Below, piece after piece: positions 47,751-58,907 of a DNA stretch of 64,000 nucleotides (the stretch's first letter is position 1; each line of letters begins with the position of its first letter). The DNA is taken from assembly GCA_030248135.1 (NCBI GenBank), contig JASANC010002389.1:1-64000 (forward strand). The letters run 5' to 3'. The notes under the pieces were generated by a model. The model ran no database searches, was not told the DNA's origin, and saw only the letters and a list, made by a program, of their open reading frames with translations. The translations under genes and the position numbers were made by a program. The stretch comes from Theristus sp. LFF4_11 (lineage: Eukaryota > Nematoda > Chromadorea > Monhysterida > Xyalidae).

Positions 47751-48090
47751 TGCCGGCTGAATGGCTGAGTGGATAGCACTTGGGACTTCCAATCGGAAGG
47801 CCCGGGTTCGAATCCGCTCGTGACCACTCGGCTGCCCCGGGTTGCGTGGGGCTTAATGGTTTGGCAGCATAAACGTCGGCTTTCTTGATTCACAAGATTG
47901 CTGTTCCGGTGGCGAGGAACTTAGTGACATCGCGCCCATGCATACCAGCGCAGCTTGCCCAACGCCCACTGCTAGAGCAGAAAAACTGCTTCCAACGTCG
48001 CAGCCCATGTGGTGGACAATAAAAAATTGCGACACTGCCTTTCCGCAAGGGCGTTGGGTAAGAATAAAAAGGGGGCAACAAAACAACAAC
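47751..48090 (+). mobile_element. tRNA-derived SINE
   Basis: The head GCCGGCTGAATGGCTGAGTGG holds an A box (TGGCTGAGTGG, 47762-47772) and GGGTTCGAATCC a B box (47804-47815), the internal RNA polymerase III promoter of a tRNA. The anticodon arm does not fold well, and about 270 bp of unrelated body follows with a CAACAAAACAACAACAAAC tail. Together these mark a SINE rather than a working tRNA gene. Confidence 0.65.
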
Positions 48091-48203
48091 AAACAACACC
48101 AACACGGCGAAATGTCTACCGTAACCTAATTTTGAATTCCGTAAAACATTTTCCTATCCCCATGTGCAGACGCATTGATTCCCGGAACCAAAAAAATAGA
48201 CAC

Positions 48204-51200
48204 CTGCCGATAGCGAACATTGTAGACGAGATAGACGACCGGTGCAAACGCCGAGTTCAGCAGAATCAGCAAACTGCTGATTTCAATCATGATCGCCCAG
48301 AGCGGCAGTGTGTGCAGCGGGCACGGCTCATTTTGGTGATCACTGTTGCTGTGCGACTTTTGAAACGGCCGAAAGCACTGGCTGATCTCGAGCAAGTTCG
48401 CGGCGAATGCGAGCGTGTTGCACGCGAGAAACAGAACGACCAACGTCACCATCTGACGCGTCACGGCGACGTCACGCTGCTTGCGGCGACACACACTGAC
48501 GGTCGATGGTTGACTGCAATAGGTGACTGCAATAGGTGACTGCAATAGGTGACTGCAATAGGTGACTGCAATAGGTGACTGCAATAGGTGACTGAAATAG
48601 GTGACTGCAATAGGGGACTGCAATAGGTGACTGCAATAGGTGACTGAAATAGGTGACTGCAATAGATGACTGCAATAGGTGGCTGCAATAGGTGACTGCA
48701 ATAGGTGACTGCAATAGGTGACTGCAATGGGTGACTGCAATAGGTGACTGCAATAGGTGACTGCAATAGGTGACTGCAATAGGTGACTGCAATAGGTGAC
48801 TGCAATAGGTGACTGCAATAGGTGACTGCAATAGGTGACTGCAATAGGTGACTGCAGTAGGTGACTGCAATAGGTAACTGCAATAGGTGACTGCAATAGG
48901 TGACTGCAATAGGTGACTGCAATAGGTGACTGCAATAGGTGACTGCAATAGGTAACTGCAATAGGTGACTGCAGTATTACAATTTTTTACGTTTGCAGAC
49001 GTAGAAAGAAAGCTAGTTTCAATCGTCAGTCGATCAGCGTGCCACCAGACCGACCAAACTGCATGAGTATTGTGTGCGAGTTCGTAAAAGGTGACCACGG
49101 ACTACATTGACATTCACCCATCACACATATTATCTAAAAATGCGGGAGACGCATGTAAAAGGAGAAATATGGCCTTGTGTAAGCAGTGAAAGACTTGGCT
49201 CGACAACGCTTTTCAAGTCTCTGATGTGGTACACACGGATACAAGTACATTAGAGTCCTATTTTTGCGCAGCGTTTGTTGTTTAAAAGCTTGCTGAAAAG
49301 CGTAAAAACTTTGAAGTTATCTAGATATTTTTCAATTGTCCTCTTCAGCTTAGTCTAAAATCACATCATGTGCGAAATTCTGTGTAAAAAAACAGAAACA
49401 TCAGAGATTGCAAAACATTGCTGCATGTAGCTTTATCGTTGTTGCTAACGTACGCACCGCTGTGCATACAGCAGCACCAGTGCAAAAAGTGTTGTCTTCC
49501 GTTAATTTTCACCCTTTTACAATGTACGAGGGTTGCCACTTGCAACGGAAATAAAGAATAAACGGCGCAAAAATATGACTCTTATGTACTTGTATCCGTG
49601 TGTACCACATCAGAGACTTGAAAAGCGTTGTCGAGCCAAGTCTTTCACTGCTTACACAAGGCCATATTCCTCCTTTTACATGCGTCTCCCGCATTTTTAG
49701 ATAATATTCTGACTTTTACATAAGCCCCAAAGGTCGGACCAAAATCACAATACGTTGGTCATTCTTCTAAACCCCAGACAACTCAGGTTTTTCATTTTTC
49801 GTTTTTAGGCCAATTTCGTCTATGCTATTTCTACGGCCGATTCGCCCAAAATCTTCACGATTCAGTACCTAGAATTGCTCACATAAGAAAACTGACCCAA
49901 AAGCCGTGATCGGCGCAATGAATTACCATGGAAAACACCGATTTCTTGTTTTTCATTTCTGGACCGGTTTCACTAAATTCCACGGCCGATTCGCCAGAAA
50001 TCGTCACGATTCGGTATCTAGAGTTGCTCACATAAAAAACTAACACAAAATTCGTGATCAGCGCATTGAATTACCCTGAAAACACCCTTTTCTTATTTTT
50101 CGTTTCTGGACCGATTTAGCCAATTTCCACTGCCGATTCGCCCGAAATCGTCACGATTCAGCATCTAGAGTAGCTCACGTAAGAAAACTAACCAAAATCC
50201 GTGATCAGCGCATTGAATTACCCTGGAAAACATCTTTTTCTTGTTTTTCGTTTCCGGACCGATTTCGCCAATTTCCACGACCGATTCGCCCGACATCGTC
50301 ACGATTTAGCATCTAGAGTTGCTTGCATAAAAAACTAACTTAAAATTCGTGATCAGCGCATTGAATTACCCTGGAAAACACCCTTTTCTTGTTTTTCGTT
50401 TCTGGACCGATTTCGCCAATTTCGACGGCCGATTCGCCCGAAATCATCACGATTCAGTATCTAGAGTTGCTCACGTAAGAAAACTAACCCGAAATCCGTG
50501 ATCAGCGCATTGAATTACCCTGGAAAACACCCTTTTCTTGTTTTTCGTTTCTGGACCGATTTCGCCAATTTCGACGGCCGATTCGCCCGAAATCGTCACG
50601 ATTCAGCATCTAGAGTTGCTCACGTAAGAAAACTAACCCAAAATCCGTGATCAGCGCATTGAATTACCCTGGAAAACACCCTTTTCTTGTTTTTCGTTTC
50701 TGGACCGATTTCGCCAATTTCGACGGCCGATTCGCCCGAAATCGTCACGATTCAGCATCTAGAGTTGCTTGCATAAAAAACTAACCCAAAATTCGTGATC
50801 AGCGCATTGAATTACTCTGGAAAACACCCTTTTCTTGTTTTTCGTTTCTGGACCGATTTCGCCAATTTCGACGGCCGATTCGCCCGAAATCGTCACGATT
50901 CAGCATCTAGAGTTGCTCACGTAAAAAAACTAACCCAAAATCCGTGATCAGCGCATTGAATTACCCTGGAAAACATCTTTTTCTTGTTTTTCGTTTCCGG
51001 ACCGATTTCGCCAATTTCCACGACCGATTCGCCCGAAATCGTCACGATTCAGCATCTAGAGTTGCTCACGTAAGAAAACTAACCCTATATACGTGATCAG
51101 CGCATTGAATTATCCTGTAAAACACCCTTTTCTTGTTTTTCGTTTCTGGACCGATTTCGCCGATTTCCACGGCCGATTCGCCCGACATCGTCACGATTTA

Positions 51201-54200
51201 GCATCTAGAGTTGCTTGCATAAAAAACTAACCTAAAATTCGTGATCAGCGCATTGAATTACCCTGGAAAACACCCTTTTCTTGTTTTTCGTTTCTGGACC
51301 GATTTCGCCAATTTCGACGGCCGATTCGCCCGAAATGGTCACGATTCAGTATCTAGAGTTGCTCACGTAAGAAAACTAACCTAAAATTCGTGATCAGCGC
51401 ATTGAATTACCCTGGAAAACACCCTTTTCTTGTTTTTCGTTTCTGGACCGATTTCGCCAATTTCGACGGCCGATTCGCCCGAAATCGTCACGATTCAGCA
51501 TCTAGAGTTGCTTGCATAAAAAACTAACCCAAAATTCGTGATCAGCGCATTGAATTACTCTGGAAAACACCCTTTTCTTGTTTTTCGTTTCTGGACCGAT
51601 TTCGCCAATTTCGACGGCCGATTCGCCCGAAATCGTCACGATTCAGTATCTAGAGTTGCTCACGTAAGAAAACTAACCCAAAATTCGTGATCAGCGCATT
51701 GAATTACCCTGGAAAACACCCTTTTCTTGTTTTTCGTTTCTGGACCGATTTCGCCAATTTCGACGGCCGATTCGCCCGAAATCGTCACGATTCAGCATCT
51801 AGAGTTGCTCACGTAAGAAAACTAACCCAAAATCCGTGATCAGCGCATTGAATTACCCTGGAAAACACCCTTTTCTTGTTTTTCGTTTCTGGACCGATTT
51901 CGCCAATTTCGACGGCCGATTCGCCCGAAATCGTCACGATTCAGCATCTAGAGTTGCTCACGTAAAAAAACTAACCCAAAATCCGTGATCAGCGCATTGA
52001 ATTACTACGGACTAGACTTTTTTCCTATTATTTTTCGTAGCTCAGACAAAATTTGTAAGAGTGAAAAACTGATACTCAGTCAAAATGCTACGAACTTTCA
52101 AAAATGCACAATTTTGACTCAAAAAAGTGCCCGGGCAAAAAAATAAACTAAATTTTCAGAAAATACGAATGAAATTACCCTAGGAAACATTTTTGTTCAA
52201 CTGTGAAAGTGTCCCAGCTAAAAATTGAAAGGGCGAACACTTAAAACCAGGTGAAAACCCTCCGAACTTTTAAAAATGCCCAATTTTTTACCCAAAAACA
52301 GGGTCTGGGTAAAAAATTAACCCAATTTTCAAAATCTCCGGATGGAATTACCCCAGGTAACATTTTTGTTCGACTGTGAAAGTGTCGCAGGTAAAAATTG
52401 AAAGGGCGCACACATGTTGATTACATATCTGAAAAAAAATACAAAGGGAAAGAAGTAACACGATTTTCAGAATAGGTTTTTCGTGTCTACAGCGTATGAA
52501 AAGTAGTCGGATAAAAATTTTTTCGCGGCTCCAAGCACAACTTTGGGTGTTCGTTTCGTGTGCACGGAACCAAGTTTGTGGCTTATACTATGCTCGCTGG
52601 ACGCAGCGAGCAAATTTGAAAAAAGCGCGCGAGGGGATAACGGCTCATATTATGCGTGATGCGCTCTCCGCTCGCTGCGCTCGCTCGCGCATCCGCATGA
52701 TAAAATTCAGATTATAAATCTGCGTTTTGAAATATCTAGATTCTAGCGCACCATCTTTGATTGTACCTGTTCACGTTTGATAGCTCCGGCCAAAGATATT
52801 CCATATAAATAATGGTTTCTTTTAAGCTGTCTCCCGTGTTTGCCACCGTCGATGACACACATGGCACCGTCTGAATTTCAAACCATCGTGGCAGCGTCAC
52901 CAGCATTGAGAAAAGCTAAAAAATCGTTTTTCACTGAAAATCGTCAATAAATACACAAACTAACCTGCGTCCGAACAACGTTTTTTTACCGCGGCGAGTG
53001 GAGACTTACACGCTCATGGCATGTCTGACTATTATCAATTTTTTAGGTTCTTCAACTTGATGCGTGTGTAGACGTAGAAAGGCAATTAGTTTCAATAAAT
53101 AATGTGGCAATTCAAAATTGCCTGAGTGACTCGGCTCTATTTTGGGGACTCGGATTACTGTGCCAATTTTGAATTCCTGTGCGTCATAATTGAAACTGTT
53201 AACACCGTTTGCAAATAAGAGTGGGGGGGCCCTAGGAACATTCCGTGATACATGGAAAAGTTTTTAAACCAAGGGTGCAGGGACATTCTACTAATCAAGG
53301 CGCTTCAGGTTTACCCCCTGAGTACCCCCTGATTATGCCTATAAAGGTCGTTTTTAGGGTGCGGAAGTTGAAAAACCCTCGATTTTTTGCGACTTTTCGC
53401 AAAGTGTACCTTTTTAGCCCTACCGTATCTCGTAGTTGCACAGTTTCTGGAACCTCACACAATATTCACGTGAAAGATCTTGCGGAGTTCTTTAAGGCCC
53501 TGTATCAATGAGCCCTTGCAAGGGGGGTCTCTGAGGCGCTACGACGCTAGTTAAAATTACTTTTTTTTTTAAATTACGCTATTTTTTTAAAACATTTTTG
53601 AGCTCATAAACACAATTTTTCGATTTTCATTTTTGGTTCTACAGGGGGGTTTTCGGGGTCGTTGAATTCGAATCTGATCTTAGATTTTTGCCCCGGGCAT
53701 TTTTTTGTCCTAAAATTGGGCAAAAACACATTTTTTTGCGTTTCCCAGCGTTTTTTGGTTTTAATTTTTAATTTTAAGTGCGGATTTTTTTAACAAAGCT
53801 GTTTTACAACAGCCTTACAACCGCTGTATCGGAATCAGTTTTAATATTTTGCAACTGACCACTTGCCCACCTAAAAAATGGGTAAAAAGTTGATTTTTTT
53901 GCTTTTTGCACACGTTTTTGTTTCACAATAAAAAAATCAAGTTAGAAACAACTTGTAATTTTAATTTTTAGTTCTACGTAGAAGGTTTCGGGGTCGCTGA
54001 ATTCGAATCTGATCTTAGATTTTTGTCCCGGGCCTTTTTTTGCTTTAAAAGTTGGGCAAAAACACATTTTTATGCGTTTTCCAGTGGTTTTTTGTTTTAA
54101 TTTTTAATTTTAAATGCGGATTTTTTTTAACAAAGCTGTTTTATAACAGGCATACAACCGCTGTATCTGAATCTGTTTTGATATTTTGCAACTGACCACT

Positions 54201-57008
54201 TGTCCACTTAAAAAATGGGTAAAAAGTTGATTTTTTGCTTTTTGCACACGTTTTCGTTTCACAATGAAAAAATCAAGTTAGAAACAACTTGTAATTTTAA
54301 TTTTTAGTTTTCCAGGGAGGTTTTCAAAATCGCTGAATTCGAATCTGACTTTAGATTTTTGCCCCGGGCATTTTTATTGCTCTAAAAATGGGGCAAAACA
54401 CATTTTTATGCGTTTTTCAGTGGTTTTGCCCAATTTTTAAAGTAAAAAAATGCCCGGGGCAAAAATCTAAGGTCAGATTCGAATTCAGCGACTCCGAAAA
54501 CCTCTCTGTAGAATTAAAAATTAAAATTACAAATTGTTTCTAAACTGATTCTTTTACTGTGAAACGAAATAGTGTGCAAAAAGCAAAAAAAAAATCAACT
54601 TTTTACCCATTTTTTGGGTGGGCAAGTGGTCAGTTGCAAAATATCAAAACTGATTCAGATACAGCGGTTGTAAGGCTGTCATGAAACTGTTTTTTAATCA
54701 ACTCTACATTTAAAACTAAAAATTAAAACAAAAAACCACTGGAAAACGCAAAAAAATGTGTTTTTGCCTTATTTTTAGAGCAATAAAAATGCCCGGGGCA
54801 AAAATCTAAAGTCAGATTCGAATTCAGAAATCTTGAAAACCTCCCTGGAAAACTAAAAATTAAAATTAAAAGTTGTTTCTAACTTGATTTTTTCACTGTG
54901 AAACGAAAACGTGTGCAAAAAGCAAAAAAATCAACTTTTTACCCATTTTTTAAGTGGACAAGTGGTCAGTTGCAAAATATCAAAACAGATTCAGATACAG
55001 CGGTAGTATGGCTGTTATAAAACAGTTTTGTTAAAAAAAATCCGCACTTAAAATTAAAAATTAAAACAAAAAACCACTGGAAAACGCAGAAAAATGTGTT
55101 TTTGCCCAACTTTTAAAGCAAAAAAAACCCGGGACAAAAATCTAAGGTCAGATTCGAATTCAGCGACCCCGAAAACCTCCGTGTAGAACTAAAAATTTAA
55201 ATTACAAGTTGTTTCTAACTTGATTTTTTCACTGTGAAACGAAAACGTGTGCAAAAAGCAAAAAAAATCAACTTTTTACCCATTTTTTGGGTGGGCAAGT
55301 GGTCAGTTGCAAAATATCAAAACTGATTCCGATACAGCGGTTGTAAGGCTGTTGTAAAACAGCTTTGTTAAAAAATCCGCACTTAAAATTAAAAATTAAA
55401 ACCAAAAAACACTGGAAAACGCAAAAAAATGTGTTTTTGCCCAATTTTAGGACAAAAAATGCCCGGGGCAAAAATCTAAGATCAGATTCGAATTCAGCGA
55501 CCCCAAAAACCCCCCTGTAGAACCAAAAATGAAAATCGAAAAATTGTGTTTATGAGCTCAAAAAAATGTTTTAAAAAAATAGCGTAATTTTTCAAAAAAA
55601 GTAATTTTAACTAGCGTCGTAGCGCCTCAGGGACCCCCCTTGCAAGGGCTCATTGATACAGGGCCTTAAAGAACTCCGCAAGATCTTTCACGTGAATACT
55701 GTGTGAGGTTCCAGAAACTGTGCAACTACGAGATACGGTAGGGCTAAAAAGGTACACTTTGCGAAAAATCGCAAAAAATCGAGGGTTTTTCAACTTCCGC
55801 ACCCTAAAAACAACCTTTATAGGCATAATCAGGGGGTACTCAGGAGGTAAACCTGAAGCGCCTTGATTAGTAGAATGTCCCTGCACCCTTGGTTTGAAAA
55901 CTTTCCCATGTAGCGCTAGACCCCCCCACTCTTATTTGCAAACGGTGTTAACCTACAATGCGCGCATTGAGTCTCGGGACCAAATTAAAAGATCATGGTT
56001 TAAATGAACAAACTACGGTATACATGCCAACATAACGGCAGCGGCGACAATTATCCGGCGCCTTGTAATCATGCATCTTGTTTTCAACGGAAAACAGACG
56101 GCACAAACACGTTGAAGTGCCACCAGAACCAAAACCGTGAGTGTCTGGAACGTCATGGCCATGGGGTACATCACTCTAAAAAACACCTTTTTTACGTTTT
56201 TGTCTGAGACAGTTTTGTAGAAAACGCCTACTCAACAAATTACTGAAGAAAATTGTTGAGTACAGCGGTGTTCTTCTGAGCAGCGCTATTTGGACGGCAA
56301 CAAACAGCTTGTGGGTCCCTGCATGCTTAAAAGCACGGATATGACTGGCTGACGAGCAATACTGCGCCAAAGCGTTCAATGTTGCATCAACACTTTCAAT
56401 TCAATTTTTTGCATTCAATTTTTCTAGACGTTTTAAACTATGAAATTGAGAAATGTATCACAAAAGAATATATTTCAGGGCAGTTCTTGGTCGGTTTCAA
56501 TATGATTCTCAAAGTTCCAAGGTTCTGACTTCTGATAACCAATTTCGAATTTCAAACCCAATAATTCAACAACACTCGTGCTCTCCGTTCACACATTAGA
56601 TTGCGCTCATCAAGTAGAGTCAAAATGCAAACTTGACGAAGAAGAGAAAACACAAAGTTAAGAATCCAGCACAGTTCTGCCTTCTGCTGACCGGAGCACA
56701 CGCGGATAAAGGCGCCGCGAGAGGGACGCACTGAATCGGTCGGCGGCCAGCGGCACCACCAGGAAGCCGAAGCTCGACACGCACAGCGCCACGTCGGCGG
56801 CGGCCAACGCGATCAGCAGCAGCGAGTTCTTGCTGGCGCGCAACTCCGGCGACAGAAACACGCCGACACTGACGCCGTTCGTCAGCACACCGAGCAGCGT
56901 CGTCGGCGCCACGAAGCCGAGGCGAATGAGCGCCTGCTCGCGTGTGTACAGCGCCGAAATGCTCGGGCACGCGCGCTCGGTCGTGTTCATTAGGACCGTT
57001 GTGGCCAT
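48204..57008 (-). CDS. Class A (rhodopsin-like) neuropeptide-type GPCR, TM5 exon not found
   Basis: Minus-strand gene. Exon 1, 57008-56692: start at RMATTVLMNTT, N-glycosylation-type NTT, TM1 with NGVSVGVFL, and TM2 with LLLIALAAADVALCV (the LAxAD motif). Exon 2, 56175-56037: TM3 ending QRVCAVCFPLK, where most class A receptors have E/DRY. Exon 3, 52915-52767: end of TM4 and loop 2 (FSMLVTLPRWFE, then a Cys in VPCVSS). Last exon, 48495-48204: TM6 (TRQMVTLVVLFLACNTLAF) and TM7 (LLILLNSAFAPVVYLVY), ending at a GT donor, so a C-tail exon lies further on. Phases of exons 1-3 join. The layout resembles FMRFamide/neuropeptide receptors (LPRWFE). No TM5 exon is visible between 49.0 and 52.7 kb, which is mostly satellite. 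Ligand unknown. Confidence 0.85.
48511..48974. repeat. 13-bp satellite (GGTGACTGCAATA), about 35 copies
   Basis: Near-perfect 13-bp units abut the TM6 exon of the GPCR gene: its splice acceptor lies about 16 bp from the array edge. Thirteen bases give a 39-bp open period on the minus strand, which creates long spurious frames. Confidence 0.9.
49136..49707. mobile_element. Inverted-repeat element with 150-bp arms in GPCR intron
   Basis: Arms 49136-49280 and about 49560-49707 are reverse complements, outer end ATATTATCTAAAAATGCGGG. The centre of about 280 bp is non-coding. Target duplication not resolved. Confidence 0.65.
49760..52005. repeat. 148-bp tandem satellite, about 15 copies
   Basis: The unit includes TTTCTGGACCGATTTCGCC, GACGGCCGATTCGCCCGAAA, TCGTCACGATTCAGCATCTA, GAGTTGCTCACGTAAG and GATCAGCGCATTGAATTACC. 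Spacing between successive CGTTTCYGGACC starts is 148-149 bp. Units at the left edge are more diverged. The whole array lies within a GPCR intron. Confidence 0.9.
52060..52410. repeat. Two diverged ~150-bp units downstream of the main satellite
   Basis: Two copies share TCAAAAATGCACAATTTTGACTC / TAAAAATGCCCAATTTTTTACCC, GAATTACCC and AACATTTTTGTTC. They may be a related satellite subfamily. Confidence 0.5.
53199..55951. mobile_element. 2.7-kb TTAA-flanked palindrome element
   Basis: Body 53203-55947 starts CACCGTTTGCAAATAAGAG and ends with its inverse CTCTTATTTGCAAACGGTG. TTAA lies at each boundary (53199-53202 and 55948-55951). Each arm is over 1.1 kb and contains about 2.5 tandem units of roughly 320 bp (TTCGAATCTGATCTTAGATTT...ACTGACCACTTG). 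The arms meet near 54420. TTAA targeting suggests a piggyBac-type non-autonomous element; no transposase was found. An 88-codon frame at 53245-53511 recurs in the opposite arm and is not recognised. Confidence 0.75.
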
Positions 57009-57075
57009 GCGATGCGTGCGTGCGCGTTTGTGGATTGTTTTCTGCTCTTGCAAAACTAAAAGTACGAGCTTCACA

Positions 57076-57242
57076 CAGTCGAACTGTAAATTGTAGGGGG
57101 TCAGCTGATTGGTCGCGATTACGGCATACATGCTTTCTAGGCAGGCATTGCTGTGGAGGCGGAGTTTGGCTTGCACAGAAAGCATGCATACCGTAATCAC
57201 CAACGAATCAGCTGATTTCCTAAAATTTAGAGTTCGACTGTA
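57076..57242. mobile_element. Hairpin MITE just upstream of the GPCR start codon
   Basis: Ends CAGTCGAACT / AGTTCGACTG, TA on the right side. Arms CAGCTGATTGGTCGCGATTACGG and the near inverse enclose GCATGCTTTCT and GCTGTGGAGG. It begins 68 bp upstream of the proposed ATG, so it probably occupies the 5' UTR or promoter. Confidence 0.6.
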
Positions 57243-57740
57243 TTATTAAAAAAAATCTTTTGTAATTCTGATCCTAATAGAGCGCTATAAGGCTTTTGTT
57301 CGACAATAATTGGAAAATGAAAGGTTTGAAATTTCACGCCTCTTCTTTACATTCGCCCTCCTAGCTCTGAAAATGCAGTTTGACAAAATGAGGCGTTCGG
57401 TGCACGTGCAAACAGATGTGTGCGTGCTCAAGCGAGCCAACAGCAACAAAATCTGAAACGAGTCAACGACAACGTGTGCTTACTGTTTGATTGCTTCACT
57501 GAAGTTTTTTGCTTTCTGGTTACTTTTTATCACATGTGTAATCCTAAGTGTTCATTTTCAAGTGTCTGTGACACCGATCGTTGCTGACACGAGTCCAAAC
57601 GGTGTCGGCGTAACGAATAATTGGCGAAACGCTTACGGTAGCAGATTTACCAAATAATTTGATTGTATCTGTTTTACAAAAATTGGCTTCGCGTAAGCAT
57701 CAAATGAGTAATGTTCAGATTTACTGTAATAATCACGTGT

Positions 57741-58253
57741 TCACATGATACCCCACAATATGAATCTGTCCATTCGTCTCTGCCAGCTGTTTTCCAGAAC
57801 ATTCTTAACGTTAATGCCCCACGCGAAATACACTGGCACATACAATAGCTTTTTATTGTGGCACTTTTGGGTTTCTTCTTCTTGACAATGCGGGCGGACC
57901 AGCAAAATCGTGCAATCAGTGGACTGGCGAAACCTGCAAAACGAACTGTGACAAGCCTTCTGTGTGCGTCCTTTGCCATTTTGCAGATCACCCATGTGAT
58001 AGCACGGAACATGCGCTCGTTATCGCGAACTTTATGAAAACATATTTTCATCAGCAGATTTTTTCTAAACTGCAAAAATGAGTACGTTTCTTAATGAAAT
58101 ATAGGAGTGGGTGGCGGTTGAAGTCACTGGAAGCGAGTTATTGGGCTGGGCCAGTAATGGGTGGACCGATAATGGGTGGGCCGGAAATAACGGGACGCAA
58201 ATGAACGCAAGCCCGATACCACTCACTGACAGCAACGCCACCATTTCCCGCAA
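57741..58253 (-). CDS. Possible small gene, exon structure uncertain
   Basis: On the minus strand 58253-58065 opens with a signal-peptide-like segment (MREMVALLSVSGIGLAFICV). Further down, after the acceptor CAGTTCGTTTTGCAG, a frame encodes STDCTILLVRPHC, KCHNKKLLYVPVYFAWG and ends FILWGIM at a stop (57741). The intervening splice phases do not resolve into one clean model. It could be a small secreted protein or chance open frames. Confidence 0.25.
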
Positions 58254-58269
58254 TTCTCTTTATTGAAAA

Positions 58270-58900
58270 CTGCAAGCGCACAAAACGATTTTTCATTGTT
58301 GTTCATTGGTAGAAACATTGACAAACGAGATTTTTTTTTAAAGTTATCACATTTATTCAGTGCAGTGAGTATTCCCTGTGTTTCCATTTCAACTGATGAA
58401 CGATTATTGAATTACCAGTAGACATACAATGTGTCGTGCGCAAGAGCAAGAAAAAACATGATGCGCATAACCAAATCACACCGAACGATCACAAACAAAA
58501 ATTGAAATCCACTCAAATAAAAAAAATCTTTCGTTTTGTGCATTTTTTGTGGTTTGAACGTGCAAACTACAAACGTTGAAACTTTGCTTGTGGATGTTCA
58601 AAAACTTCTACCGTAATCAGCATCCGACGACAAAAACGCGTTTTTATTGTTTGGAATTTTGGGAAAAACTGAACAAAATGGTGTGCTTACAAAACTGGGG
58701 TTCGTTGTCATGTAATTGTTCAAAAGACGTTGGAAATGGGCACTTAAACTTATCAAAAAGGTCGATGATGAACAAGGAGAAATTATGAGCTAGATAAGAC
58801 TTTGTTGTTATCAAGAAATGCACCATCAATAAAGAAAAACACACATCAACGTGCAACATTTGGAAAACTTCGGATTTTTATAGTCTTTGAAGAAACACCC
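58270..58900. other. Intergenic region, no gene seen
   Basis: AT-rich upstream region of the racemase-family gene. No core promoter element could be singled out. Confidence 0.35.
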
Positions 58901-58907
58901 GTTCAAA

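Noticed and set aside
47751..47835. Functional tRNA gene
   Set aside because: A and B boxes are good but the anticodon and acceptor stems do not pair, and a SINE-like body follows.
48126..49098. Long minus-strand frames through the 13-bp array (up to 269 codons)
   Set aside because: The 13-bp unit makes a 39-bp period that is open in all three minus frames; only the GPCR exon at its left edge is coding.
49080..49128. Candidate TM5 exon for the GPCR
   Set aside because: Translations near the splice-like sites are polar and too short for a transmembrane helix.
49760..52005. CRISPR-like regular repeat
   Set aside because: Units are contiguous 148-bp repeats with no unique spacers, in a eukaryotic intron.
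53245..55886. 88-codon frame repeated in inverted form
   Set aside because: It is duplicated by the palindrome arms; no family resemblance or splice context.
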